This document shows, in pieces, positions 40,087 through 48,913 of a stretch of DNA of 64,000 bases; position 1 is the first letter of the stretch, and every line of letters starts with the position of its first letter. Below the pieces are notes generated by a model. That model had not been told where the DNA came from, did no database searches, and was given only the letters and a program-made list of their open reading frames with translations. Origin of the DNA: Armatimonadota bacterium (GTDB lineage: Bacteria; Armatimonadota; UBA5829); assembly GCA_039679645.1 (NCBI GenBank), contig JBDKUO010000047.1:1-64000 (forward strand). Reading direction: 5' to 3'. The translations under genes were made by a program, and so were the position numbers.

Positions 40087-40214
40087 AGTTCAGTGTTCCG
40101 GGAAACAAGATTTATACTTCGCGGGCGGATGCCCCGAAGGTTAGTCTTCTATGAAGGCTGCTTCGGCACAATCGTATCCGAAGCATATTCGTGCGCAGAG
40201 AATTGAACTGATTC
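40087..40214. mobile_element. Short inverted-repeat element C2
   Basis: About 128 bases, roughly 85% identical by eye to C1. It is flanked by the direct repeat AAAGCAGAGAG (40076-40086 and 40215-40225). The outermost repeat bases overlap the element ends, so the true duplication may be 8 bases. Inverted ends are AGTTCAGTGTTCCG and the diverged complement near 40196-40210. Confidence 0.68.
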
Positions 40215-40280
40215 AAAGCAGAGAGTGTAGTTGACGTTGGGAATTCAGAGGTGTTAACATTGAGCAAAAGCACGTACATT

Positions 40281-40301
40281 AAAATGGAGCGGGAGACGAG
40301 G
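40281..40301. repeat. tRNA-Gly 3' end, partner of the copy at 36678
   Basis: This stretch is identical to 36678-36698 and contains the tRNA-Gly 3' terminus. If the two are attachment sites they bound a 3.6-kb segment holding a GH2 enzyme, an acetyltransferase and several hairpin repeats. Confidence 0.5.
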
Positions 40302-40360
40302 CTCGAACTCGCGACATCCAGCTTGGAAGGCTAGCGCTCTACCAACTGAGCTACTCCCGC
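40285..40360 (-). tRNA. tRNA-Gly (anticodon TCC)
   Basis: On the minus strand GCGGGAG opens the acceptor stem, with TAGCTCAGTTGGTAGAGC as D arm, CTAGC-CTTCCAA-GCTGG as anticodon arm (TCC, reading GGA), GCGAG-TTCGAGC-CTCGT as T arm and CTCCCGC-T closing the acceptor. The CCA end is encoded (40285-40287). Body length is 73 bases, standard for this isoacceptor. Confidence 0.95.
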
Positions 40361-40373
40361 ACCAACCAATGAG

Positions 40374-40402
40374 ATTTTATCATCGGATGCAGCGGATGTC
40401 AA
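40374..40402 (-). promoter_or_regulatory. Promoter of tRNA-Gly
   Basis: On the minus strand TTGACA (40397-40402) and TAAAAT (40374-40379) are separated by 17 bases, with the tRNA beginning 14 bases downstream. Confidence 0.75.
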
Positions 40403-40490
40403 TATTACATTGAAGCTCGGAGTTGATAGGTACGACTGTCCGGCGGCTTCGGCAGCAAGGTCAGTCAAAATCATAACGTTGAATAAACGA

Positions 40491-40633
40491 ACCCTGATAG
40501 GTGGCGATCTCCGAATCGTCACCTTAATGCCAAATCGGGGTCTCCGAACCCCACAACCTTTGCTTGCAATAGCCGGATTCGGAGATCCGGCACTGGTTCT
40601 CGGATAAGGATTCGGAGATCCTTACCCATCATA
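40491..40633. repeat. Hairpin array A2 (interior of element A)
   Basis: The four hairpins of element A1 recur in the same order with loops CTCCGA, CTCCGA, TCGGAG, TCGGAG (first at 40500-40523). Stem changes keep pairing or give a wobble (an A-T pair in A1 is G-T here). Terminal repeats are not recognisable, so this copy is internal or decayed. The rest of the 40403-40719 gap shows nothing else. Confidence 0.75.
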
Positions 40634-40719
40634 GCTTCGCTGATAGTTTGTTCGTCCTGTATTAGCATTCGTGGTATCATGTGTCACACATTACCCGTGC
40701 AAATAGAGGCATCACATAA

Positions 40720-41919
40720 GTGGACACACACAGACTCGCCGGATATCGCATCATATCATTCTCTGAAGCAAGCAAAAGCTCTCTTCAGGAGATTGCCGAA
40801 CAATTGCTGCCAATGCGCGATAGAATCCTCGACGAATGGCTGCGCCTGCAGAGCCGTGCGTGGGAGCCGCCCGGATTCACCCAGGACGAATTAAGGGAGT
40901 TTTTCGGCAGGATCCTGAATATTATACTTACACGCATGGCCAGCCGTGAAATTGAGCTGTGTATAGCCGAGCTTGAAGAGATCGGCACAAGCCTGGCAAA
41001 ACGCAGTTACCCCTTCCAGGGGCTGATCGTCAGCATACACTTCCTGGAACAGAGCTATACGCCTTTTCTGCTGGCAGGGCGCTGCGAGAAGACGCAGGCA
41101 TGGTTCATAGCGATAGACGAATTCCTGCACGCCGCGCTGGCGGCTATGGCCACCTCTTACTTTGAATCATATAGAAAAGAACTCCTAGAAGAGGCCGAGG
41201 TCGGCCGTATTGTGCAAGAGGGGCTGCTGGCGGATATTCCGAAAAAGATATTCGACCTTGAAGTGGCTCATGTATATATTTCAGCGCGCGAAAAGGCGCG
41301 ACTGGGCGGCGACTTTCTGGACTTCTTTACCCTTAACGGCGGTGGAGCCGCATTCATAATAGGCGATCTGGCAGGTCATGGCCTGGATGCGGCGGCGGAT
41401 TCGGTGATGCTGCGGTCACTCTTCAGGGGTTTTGTGCGCGAAAATGACGACTTGGCGGACGCTATGACCCGCGTCAACCGCGTTGCCGATTCCGAGCTTA
41501 AGTCGGGACTTTTCGCGACGGCTCTGGCAGCCAAGTATGAACCGTGCGGGCACATGTCTCTGGTGAACGCAGGTCACTGCCACCCCATTGTCTGCGACGG
41601 CAGGTGCAGACTATTGGAACTCGAAGGCAGCGCGCTTGCTATAAGGGACGACACCGAATACGGCATCACGGGGTTTGATCTAAAGCCGGGCGGGGTGTTT
41701 GTAGCCTACACAGACGGCTTGATAGAGGCGCGCAATAAGAATGGCGATTTTTTCGGAGAGGACGGGATGATGGCGGCTTTGTGCGAGGCTCACGATGCAT
41801 CTGCTAGGGCTATCGCCGAGCACATCATTGACAGGTCGCTCTCGCATGCGGGAGGAAAGTTTGCAGACGATGTCGCGATACTGGTCCTGAAAAGGCGGAA
41901 GGATAGCAATTGTGGATAG
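40720..41919 (+). CDS. SpoIIE/RsbU-type PP2C serine phosphatase
   Basis: A 399-residue cytoplasmic phosphatase. A helical N-terminal sensor region (about 1-165, RsbR/RsbU-like) is followed by the PP2C-SpoIIE domain with GGDFLDFF (196-203), IGDLAGHGLDAA, NAGHCHP, AYTDGLIEA and DDVAILVLK. All metal-binding aspartates are present. Such phosphatases dephosphorylate an anti-sigma-factor antagonist to release a sigma factor. No such partner is adjacent. It starts with GTG after AGAGG. The next gene overlaps by eight bases. Confidence 0.9.
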   Translation: MDTHRLAGYRIISFSEASKSSLQEIAEQLLPMRDRILDEWLRLQSRAWEPPGFTQDELREFFGRILNIILTRMASREIELCIAELEEIGTSLAKRSYPFQGLIVSIHFLEQSYTPFLLAGRCEKTQAWFIAIDEFLHAALAAMATSYFESYRKELLEEAEVGRIVQEGLLADIPKKIFDLEVAHVYISAREKARLGGDFLDFFTLNGGGAAFIIGDLAGHGLDAAADSVMLRSLFRGFVRENDDLADAMTRVNRVADSELKSGLFATALAAKYEPCGHMSLVNAGHCHPIVCDGRCRLLELEGSALAIRDDTEYGITGFDLKPGGVFVAYTDGLIEARNKNGDFFGEDGMMAALCEAHDASARAIAEHIIDRSLSHAGGKFADDVAILVLKRRKDSNCG

Positions 41920-42442
41920 AGATGTGGAGATCATACGTTCTTCAGATATACACGATATCGAAAGGCGAATAGGCGCTGCCACTGAAGAAGGCAGGCCCTG
42001 GATCTACCGTGAGGTCCAAAACCCGATCTGGATAAACTGTATTATCGCTGTGACTATCATCGTGTTTTATGTCGGTGCGATCCTTACCCCTGAAAAGGTG
42101 GTACCTTTTATAATCGGATCATTTTGCGTTGTGCTGCTGGGCGGGTTGAGAATGTCCGTAGGCCCTCAAAGTGTTCAGGTGAGGCTGGGAATATTTGATA
42201 TCCCGGTGCTCACACTCAAGATGGAAGATATCGAGCAGGTCAGTGTGCATCAGTTCTCACCGCTCGCCTATTTCGGCGGTTATGGAATCGGGTTCAACAT
42301 ACAGATGAAAGCCTATTACTTCCGTGGAAACCGTGGAGTCAAACTCACATCCAAGCGCTCCAAACAATATCTGGTCGGCTCAGACAACCCGGAGGTATTG
42401 GCTGAAGTTATACGGATCGCGCGGCGGACGGCTGGGTATTGA
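41912..42442 (+). CDS. Two-helix membrane protein with PH-like domain
   Basis: A 176-residue protein. The N-terminus is polar, and two membrane helices follow (about 42-60 and 68-82, IWINCIIAVTIIVFYVGAIL and PFIIGSFCVVLLGGL). The C-terminal part, VQVRLGIFDIPVLTLKMEDIEQVSVHQF...GVKLTSKRSKQYLVGSDNP, resembles the bacterial PH-like membrane proteins. The GTG start is eight bases inside the phosphatase gene, so they are coupled, and it may be its membrane partner. Its last 35 bases overlap the convergent PEP-synthase-like gene. Confidence 0.7.
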   Translation: MDRDVEIIRSSDIHDIERRIGAATEEGRPWIYREVQNPIWINCIIAVTIIVFYVGAILTPEKVVPFIIGSFCVVLLGGLRMSVGPQSVQVRLGIFDIPVLTLKMEDIEQVSVHQFSPLAYFGGYGIGFNIQMKAYYFRGNRGVKLTSKRSKQYLVGSDNPEVLAEVIRIARRTAGY

Positions 42443-44702
42443 TCTCTACCACACCCGCCGAGGCGTCCAGAGCTACATGGCTGCCGTTTTGAAGGGCGTC
42501 TAGCGCTCCCCTGCATCCGGTGATAGCCGGTATGCCGTAGGTGCGTATTATCGACTCAACTCCCGGCTGCAGGCACTCCCCCTGAGCAATGAACCCTGCC
42601 GCAGTTGCCAGAAACGGAGTCCAGGCCAGGCTCGGCGATTCGACTACAAGCACCTCGCCGCACTCGATCTCACCCGCATCCTCAACGCTCCGAGCTGCTC
42701 TTATCCTACCGGAAACTGAACCCGGACAGACGCTCCTTCCGGTGAGCGCCAAACCTCCAGGGGTCTGAGATGAAACCGTTGCCAAGCCATTTTGCAGGAC
42801 ATCAGGCGGGCAGAGCCGAGCTTCCAGCCAAATTTCATGCTTGCGCTGAGCCACGAGAGCTGCTATCTCTCTTTCGCGGCTTGCGCCCGGCTGATCGACA
42901 AGTTCGGCAATTTCCGATAAGGCAAGATGAAATGCGTCATGCTTGTCTGCAATCATATTTGCGTTTGCCAATTTGCGACCAAGCTCGATAATAGCCAGTC
43001 TTAACTGCGCGGACGCGTTTGCAAGCGCGATCTCGCACTCATTTCCGAGTGAAAGCCACCCTCTGGCAAACCGGAGGGTCTTTTCAAAACCGGCCTTTTT
43101 CGCCGGTCCTACGGCTTTCTCCGTATCCATTACTGCCGGATGATAATCATCTTCGGCTGCGCAGTGAAGCGTTATCAGGCCGGCAATACTCTGCCGACGG
43201 TTGATGGCCGCTATCATTCTGAAGACCGTATCGCTGTTTTCGACCCAGCTCTCCCAGGCAGCGGGGTCATACATATCATCGAGACGAATAAACGAGTGGC
43301 CGTATTCCTGGGCAAACTTCTCGACATCCGCTTTGTAGCTCCTGCGCCAAGCCGGATCATCTATCCTGCCCGACTTTTCGGCTGAGCAAAACTGGTCGGC
43401 AAGCTCCTGCAGATGCGCATCACGCATTATTGCGCCTCCCGGCAGCCACCCAAACAGCTTATTAATATCACATTGATCGGTTATCCGGCGGAGCTGATCG
43501 GTAAACAGATACCCATAATGCCTTGCATATTCCATCCACTTGAGCAGGCTTGTAACGTCACCGGCCAGCTTTTGGGCGCTTGCAACCATATCGGCGACGC
43601 CGGCCGGGTCCGGGCTCTCGAGGTCGGTCTTAAGCGACTTGCCTGTCTTGGTCTGCCAGTCTTCCAGAAGTCTGAAGCCCTCGGCCATCTGTTTGGAGGT
43701 GTTTTCAAGTTCGGTGCGCTGCAGTTCGTACGCATATCCATTGACGACACGGACTCGATCCGACTCAAGCAGGCTCTGTCTTGAAAAATAAGAAACAGGG
43801 AAAGATGTCAGTCTTTTCCAGACGCCGTCATCACCATTATCAGGGAAATACGCGGGAATATCGCTCATAGGCCTTGCCTGGAGGAACCACAATCGGTCCA
43901 GGTCGTATGTCCACTCAAGCTCGACAGGCCCGCCGAGAGTCTTTTCTACTACAATCGCCTTCTCCGCAAGCAGCGTTATCACGCTTTCTCCAGGGGAGTC
44001 TGCCGGGTCATCGCCACTCGCCACTGCGGACGGATTTTGCAAATCCACCACGAAACACGATAGATCGCTCCCATTCGCCGATGAAGAGCAGGAGACCATG
44101 ATCCTGTTCCGGTTGCCGGTCACAGGGTCGGCAGTAAGGACCGTGCCAGACCATTTGCCTTCCATCATCTGCTGGATGATGATCGCCATGGCCGGTTCGG
44201 CTGTGATCGAGTAGCGCGCCCGATACGCGGCTGCCTTGCCGCTCCACAACGAGGCCCACACACGCTTGATCGCTGCCTTTAGAGCGTCCCGGCCTGACAC
44301 GTTCAAGATGCTCTCATATGCGCCTGGGAAGCCGACCTGCGCCAGACCGTCCTCAATCGCCGAGGACCTGACTGCGACCGTCGGGTTTTCAAACCCCAAC
44401 TGCAGAGACAATCGCTGATAGGCATCCGCAATCGCCTGCCACACATCTTCGGGGATTTCGGCTGAGATTATGGCCTCGCGGATTTTTTCTCTGTCTTCGG
44501 CTTCGGCGGCTGTAGAGGCTGTTTGCCGCGCTCCGCTTGCCCAGAGGTGGCAGCGATATGCGTCCGCGCTGATGACGAACCCCCTGGGGACGACAAAATG
44601 CGCGCCGACCAGCCTTGACAGGTCGGTCGCTTTTCTGCCTGCCCTGCGGAGGGGCCCTGCTTCAACGAGCGGTATGATTAGTGAAACGTTGGATGATGCC
44701 AT
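42408..44702 (-). CDS. PEP synthase/rifampicin phosphotransferase-like protein lacking the swivel histidine
   Basis: A 764-residue protein. The N-terminal half is the PPDK/PEP-synthase ATP-grasp domain (GRKATDLSRLVGAHFVVPRGFVISADAY; AVRSSAIEDGLAQVGFPGAYESILNV). A long helical linker follows, then a C-terminal swivelling domain (about 665-755). In active enzymes that domain carries the phosphohistidine motif GGxxSHxAIVARE-GIPA. Here the region reads AAGFIAQGECLQPGVESIIRTYGIPAITGC, so the SH is replaced and no histidine is in place. It may have lost phosphotransfer through the swivel domain and kept only ATP binding, or have another role. Substrate unknown. Confidence 0.75.
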   Translation of the reverse strand: MASSNVSLIIPLVEAGPLRRAGRKATDLSRLVGAHFVVPRGFVISADAYRCHLWASGARQTASTAAEAEDREKIREAIISAEIPEDVWQAIADAYQRLSLQLGFENPTVAVRSSAIEDGLAQVGFPGAYESILNVSGRDALKAAIKRVWASLWSGKAAAYRARYSITAEPAMAIIIQQMMEGKWSGTVLTADPVTGNRNRIMVSCSSSANGSDLSCFVVDLQNPSAVASGDDPADSPGESVITLLAEKAIVVEKTLGGPVELEWTYDLDRLWFLQARPMSDIPAYFPDNGDDGVWKRLTSFPVSYFSRQSLLESDRVRVVNGYAYELQRTELENTSKQMAEGFRLLEDWQTKTGKSLKTDLESPDPAGVADMVASAQKLAGDVTSLLKWMEYARHYGYLFTDQLRRITDQCDINKLFGWLPGGAIMRDAHLQELADQFCSAEKSGRIDDPAWRRSYKADVEKFAQEYGHSFIRLDDMYDPAAWESWVENSDTVFRMIAAINRRQSIAGLITLHCAAEDDYHPAVMDTEKAVGPAKKAGFEKTLRFARGWLSLGNECEIALANASAQLRLAIIELGRKLANANMIADKHDAFHLALSEIAELVDQPGASREREIAALVAQRKHEIWLEARLCPPDVLQNGLATVSSQTPGGLALTGRSVCPGSVSGRIRAARSVEDAGEIECGEVLVVESPSLAWTPFLATAAGFIAQGECLQPGVESIIRTYGIPAITGCRGALDALQNGSHVALDASAGVVEINTQPSAARSV

Positions 44703-44807
44703 ATGACGCTCAGTAATTATAGGAGCGGCAGCGCCGAGGTGTCAAATATATATACTTTCGTTTGATCGTTGATCGTGTATCGTTACAGAGGCTTGCTTAC
44801 CTTATTA

Positions 44808-44937
44808 TGCGTCTGACAAAACAGTGCCTCTGCGACTAAAGTCACGGCTGTAACAACACAAAGTCGGCCTTCGCCGACTGAAACCTCAGTGTTAGAAGGG
44901 ACACTTTGCGGTTTTTCGGGAACTTGGTCCCGAAACG
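44808..44937. repeat. Hairpin array D2, decayed
   Basis: The order matches element D1: GCGACT-AA-AGTC, then AGTCGGC-CTTC-GCCGACT (44862-44879), then AGTGT...ACACT around GAAG, and finally TTTCGGGAAC-TTG-GTCCCGAAA near 44914. Stems differ from D1 but pairing is kept. The left end ATGCGTC may be a relic of the terminal repeat. Nothing else is seen in the gap before 44972. Confidence 0.6.
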
Positions 44938-44971
44938 GGCAGTTTATCAGTAGAAAGAACGACCGGACCGA

Positions 44972-46975
44972 TTACAGCCCCAACCCGCCAAGCGCGTCGC
45001 TTGCGGCTGACTCCGTGGATGAATTGCCGGTGCCTTCGGAACTGCCCCGCCCGGCGTTTGTTACTTCACCGGTTTCAAGGTCCGTTGTTCTTGCAGTGAC
45101 CATAGTCTCATCGCCGCACTGCTGGACAGATCCAAACAAAATCTTCTTCGGGCTCTCCATGGAACCCTCTGAAGCGCTGCCGTCCGCGATCGCCTGCTGT
45201 GCGCACGCCAGTGTGGGCAGCGGCTTATTTCCGTCATCCAGCGGCACGTGGAAGCGAATAATCGTGCAGTCACCGAACCCGCTCTCGCGAATGTCCAGGT
45301 TCTCGTCACCTACATCGATGCCGTTCTTCTTAAGCGCTCGCTTTAGAGCGTCCCCCGCATCGCCGCCCTCGCCCGAGCCGCCGCACGGCCGTTTTGGTCG
45401 GCCGGACTGGCCCAGTCTCTGCTGAGCCGTATCGCCGGGTGCGGCTACACCGCCTCCCGGGCTGAACCCTGCTCCACCACCTGCTCCGCCGCCTGAACCG
45501 CCGGGACCGTCAGAGCCGCGGGATGATACGGCTCCGATCAGGCCGATAAGCGCACTCGGAAGCGCCGCTACCTGCACAGCGCTGACCCTCTGCTTGAAAG
45601 AACTCTGCCAGGCGTTAGTGATTCTATCGAGCATATGGGCGGTCCATATATCGCTCGCGGCCTCATCGCCTATTACAGCGCAAAGAGCGGTATGCAGATG
45701 GCTCAGGTCTATCATCTCCTGAAGGCTCGCACTCTTTGAGGCTGCACCATTACTGCCGCACGCCTTGAGTGTACGGGAGGCGGCATCTTCAAACCCCTGG
45801 GCAAGCTTTTGGGCTTTCGCGTATCGCTTCTCCCAGCCTGCAAACTCCTTTGCCCCGGACACCTCACTCGCTTTACCGGATGGAACCCCTATAAAAGCCC
45901 AACCGGTATCCGCCCAAACGCGCTGCCTATCATTTTCAGGCTTGCTTGCGGGCAGGTGCTCAATCAACTTCACGGATTTGAAAGCGTATGCTGTAACCCG
46001 AGAATCGTCACTGCAGACGAGAGGTTGAACGCCGTCATCATATGTAAGCTCAATCTTTGCGCCGCTGCGGTCCGCAACCGAGATGATACGGCTCTTGTCA
46101 TCACGCTCTATCGTGAACAGCTCCGGCACGTATATTTCGATGTGAGTCGTCGTATACCCATCGGGAATGTAGCGCACGAAGCAGCCCTGGGGATCATACG
46201 ACCAGCGGCCCACGGGCACGTCCCGGCTGCCTTTGCCTTTTTCATGATCACTCTTGAGCACAGCAATATCAGCGAGTTCGTCATAAGTGGCTGTGGAGTC
46301 CGTGAGCTTGCACCTAAGGTTGTTCTCCGCCTCCAGAACTCTCCTTACAGGCTCCGTAACCTCACTGAAGACGCTGTCGAGATCGTCCTCAGGGACCACG
46401 TCCAGAGCTGAACCCTGAATGCTCTTGATCTCATCGTCTGTAAGCAGCTTGGACGCGGCTGCGCGAGATTCGCCGGACATATCACTTACCTTCGTTCGAG
46501 CCAAGACCGCCCATATCAGCGTTTGAATATCTTCTTGCGGGATCCGGGTATGATTTGCCGACCGCTTCAAAATTGAATTGATGACTCCGCTCCTCGATCC
46601 TTTGAGAGGCGCATACAGATAACCGTCGCCTCTGCTCGGACCGTAGGTGCCGGGCTGAAGGCAGTAGCTTTGACAGTCGAACTCATACGCGCCGGGAGGA
46701 AGATGAAATGTGCCGTCCTTTGCAGGTCTGAGCACATCCAGAGGGATCGGCTGTTTGGGATTATAATTATCCAGATAAGCAATCTCGGTCTGCGCATCCG
46801 CAATGCCGGTGGAAACGACGGGGTCGTCTTCTCCCGTCAAGGCCTTGATCTCAGGAACCTTCACATTCGGGACCTTGGGCAATTTGAGCTTGTCCAGAGG
46901 GCCTGCCTCGGTAACGGGCGGTATCAGGAGGATGAGTAGAAGAAGAGGGAGAGCGATGAGTCTTCTGTGAACCAC
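44972..46975 (-). CDS. Large secreted protein of unknown family
   Basis: A 667-residue exported protein (signal LIALPLLLLILLIPPVTEAG). There is a helical middle, a beta segment reminiscent of an RHS-like sheet (FTIERDDKSRIISVADRSGAKIELTYDDG), and a Gly-rich linker near residue 500 (GGSGGGAGGGAGFSPGGG). A small C-terminal domain ends in a Ser/Thr/Gly-rich tail. I do not recognise the overall architecture. It starts with GTG after AAGGAG. Neighbours give no functional clue. Confidence 0.6.
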   Translation of the reverse strand: MVHRRLIALPLLLLILLIPPVTEAGPLDKLKLPKVPNVKVPEIKALTGEDDPVVSTGIADAQTEIAYLDNYNPKQPIPLDVLRPAKDGTFHLPPGAYEFDCQSYCLQPGTYGPSRGDGYLYAPLKGSRSGVINSILKRSANHTRIPQEDIQTLIWAVLARTKVSDMSGESRAAASKLLTDDEIKSIQGSALDVVPEDDLDSVFSEVTEPVRRVLEAENNLRCKLTDSTATYDELADIAVLKSDHEKGKGSRDVPVGRWSYDPQGCFVRYIPDGYTTTHIEIYVPELFTIERDDKSRIISVADRSGAKIELTYDDGVQPLVCSDDSRVTAYAFKSVKLIEHLPASKPENDRQRVWADTGWAFIGVPSGKASEVSGAKEFAGWEKRYAKAQKLAQGFEDAASRTLKACGSNGAASKSASLQEMIDLSHLHTALCAVIGDEAASDIWTAHMLDRITNAWQSSFKQRVSAVQVAALPSALIGLIGAVSSRGSDGPGGSGGGAGGGAGFSPGGGVAAPGDTAQQRLGQSGRPKRPCGGSGEGGDAGDALKRALKKNGIDVGDENLDIRESGFGDCTIIRFHVPLDDGNKPLPTLACAQQAIADGSASEGSMESPKKILFGSVQQCGDETMVTARTTDLETGEVTNAGRGSSEGTGNSSTESAASDALGGLGL

Positions 46976-47030
46976 GTGGTTGTCTCCTTCGAAATAGATC
47001 GTTTTAATTCGTGCTCAACACAATATTCAA

Positions 47031-47771
47031 TTATTCACGGGGCTTTGAGGCCTTCTCGATCAGCCAGTCGAAGAAACGCTGGAAGAGCGGATAATCGGAT
47101 GCTATCTCTTCCGGGTGGCACTGCATGGCAAGTATCGGCTTATCCTCGTCGGACTCGATGCCTTCGATCACGCCGTCGGCTGCGCGGCAGTTGACCTTCA
47201 GCCCCCTGCCTATCTCTTTTACGGACTGGTGGTGCCAACTGTTTACCGACATAGATGTGGAGCCGACTATACCCGCCAAAAGCGAACCGGGCACAACCTC
47301 AACATCGTGCAGCAGCATTGGGGCAAGCCCCGCCGAATAATGCTTGACCGCATCGGGGACTTGAGAGGAAATATCCTGGACAAGCGAGCCGCCCAGAGCA
47401 ACGTTGATGACCTGGATCCCACGGCAGATGCCCAGAATAGGCAGACCCATCTCTATGGCCGTCCTAACCGCCTCGAACTCCATTTCGTCTCTGGCCGGGT
47501 CCTGCAGGGCGCTCTTAGGATGAGGCTGCTCGCCATACGCCATGGATATGACGTCTCCGCCGCCGGTGAAAATTATTCCGTCCGCCGCACTAAGCGCCGC
47601 GTGGACCGAGTCCTTGTCGGCGATATGGGGCATGAGCACGGGAGCGCCGCCTGAGCGCAGCACGGCCTTGATGTAGTCGACATCGCAGCCGGCCCATATG
47701 GTCTGGACCTCTCTGCGCGGAGTATATAGATTCTGCCTTCCGGCTGTCAGGAGAATGATCGGTTTGGACAT
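47031..47771 (-). CDS. Gamma-glutamyl-gamma-aminobutyrate hydrolase-like class I amidotransferase (PuuD type)
   Basis: A 246-residue glutamine-amidotransferase-like hydrolase with the nucleophile in LGICRGIQVINVALGGSL (Cys116) and the catalytic His in MQCHPEEIASDYPLFQRF. PuuD-type enzymes release GABA from gamma-glutamyl-GABA in polyamine breakdown. Other members act on folate or related gamma-glutamyl compounds. No puu genes accompany it. Downstream are a secreted protein and, upstream, a uroporphyrinogen-decarboxylase-like gene. Confidence 0.85.
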   Translation of the reverse strand: MSKPIILLTAGRQNLYTPRREVQTIWAGCDVDYIKAVLRSGGAPVLMPHIADKDSVHAALSAADGIIFTGGGDVISMAYGEQPHPKSALQDPARDEMEFEAVRTAIEMGLPILGICRGIQVINVALGGSLVQDISSQVPDAVKHYSAGLAPMLLHDVEVVPGSLLAGIVGSTSMSVNSWHHQSVKEIGRGLKVNCRAADGVIEGIESDEDKPILAMQCHPEEIASDYPLFQRFFDWLIEKASKPRE

Positions 47772-47839
47772 TGCTGGACCTCTTTATATTGTTAATTTAG
47801 TATCTCACAGATGGGCCGCTCTAGTCCAGCGCAGAAAGA

Positions 47840-48823
47840 TCAGTAAACGCACTTCTTGATCTCATCGACCATCGCGTCCAGGTTTTCCTGAGGGCAATGG
47901 CCGGGTATATCGTGGGTCGAAAATATATATCCGCCACCAGACCCGGCTGTCTCGAACCGGCTGCGCACGTGCTCTCTCACCTGCTCCACCGTTCCATCAG
48001 GAATCACGCCGCAATTGTCCCCGCCGCCATAGAGCATCAGCTTGTCGCCGAATGTGTCCGCAAATGTTTGCAAATCATTATAGCGAGGCTCCAGGGGGTT
48101 ACAGCCGTCGATACCATACTCGACATAGATATCGAGTACGGGCAGGATATAGCCGTCGGAATGATAGAAGACCTTTTTGCCCGCTTCATGCGCTATGTCG
48201 ATAATCGGTTTCATGTAGTCGAAATGAAACTCTCGAAGATGCCTGGGAGATATCATGGCTCCATCGCGGCTGCAGATATCGTGGGCAAGGTAGAGCGCGT
48301 CGATGTCGGACGCGCATACTCGCTTTGCCGCTTCCACTATCACAGGCGTCGCTCGGCTAAGTATATGATGAATCTCGTCGGCGCTGTCGTAGAGTTCCAA
48401 AAACAGGTTTTCCGGCATACGCAGAGGCTCAAGGATGGCAAACGGAGGCAGCATCATCGCAAATATCGCTTTGTCGGGATAGGCGGCGCGCTTGGCCCGG
48501 ATATCATCCAGCAGGTTCACTGCCGACAGGTCGGGCATCGGATAATCGGTCACTTCCTTGAGTGAACCGACCATCGGCTCCAACTGCCAGGTTGTCTTTC
48601 CGTCGAAATGGGTCTTCATGGGAATGCCTGAAAAGAAAGGCACCCATGCAAAAGCTTCGATGACATCGGCGCCGTAGTGAGTCAGTCTGAAATCCGCAGA
48701 CCACTTCTCGTCCAGCTCCGCCATTTTGTCACGGTCCATCCAGAAATTAAAAGGCAGCCGGTCAGGAATCTCACCGCGCAATACCGACCTCACGCGCTCT
48801 CGCGAACTCATCGAATTTTTCAT
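47840..48823 (-). CDS. Uroporphyrinogen decarboxylase-family protein
   Basis: A 327-residue TIM-barrel protein with the superfamily start RERVRSVLRGEIPDRLPF. It has LYLAHDICSRDGAMISPRHLREF, KVFYHSDGYILPVLDIYVEYGIDGCNPLEP and FSTHDIPGHCPQENLDAMVDEI. The pattern is closer to the uncharacterised UroD-like and methyltransferase (MtaA/CmuA-type) branch than to HemE, because the heme-pathway substrate arginines at the N-terminus are not evident. A cobalamin- or corrinoid-linked methyl transfer is an inference only. No heme or corrinoid genes are nearby. Confidence 0.8.
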   Translation of the reverse strand: MKNSMSSRERVRSVLRGEIPDRLPFNFWMDRDKMAELDEKWSADFRLTHYGADVIEAFAWVPFFSGIPMKTHFDGKTTWQLEPMVGSLKEVTDYPMPDLSAVNLLDDIRAKRAAYPDKAIFAMMLPPFAILEPLRMPENLFLELYDSADEIHHILSRATPVIVEAAKRVCASDIDALYLAHDICSRDGAMISPRHLREFHFDYMKPIIDIAHEAGKKVFYHSDGYILPVLDIYVEYGIDGCNPLEPRYNDLQTFADTFGDKLMLYGGGDNCGVIPDGTVEQVREHVRSRFETAGSGGGYIFSTHDIPGHCPQENLDAMVDEIKKCVY

Positions 48824-48913
48824 TTTGCTAAATTGCTTACCTCAATAATTGTTCAACACCAGAATATCGCGAAGTTTGGTTGCCGTCAACCTTTTCTTGG
48901 CTAATTTTCTTGG

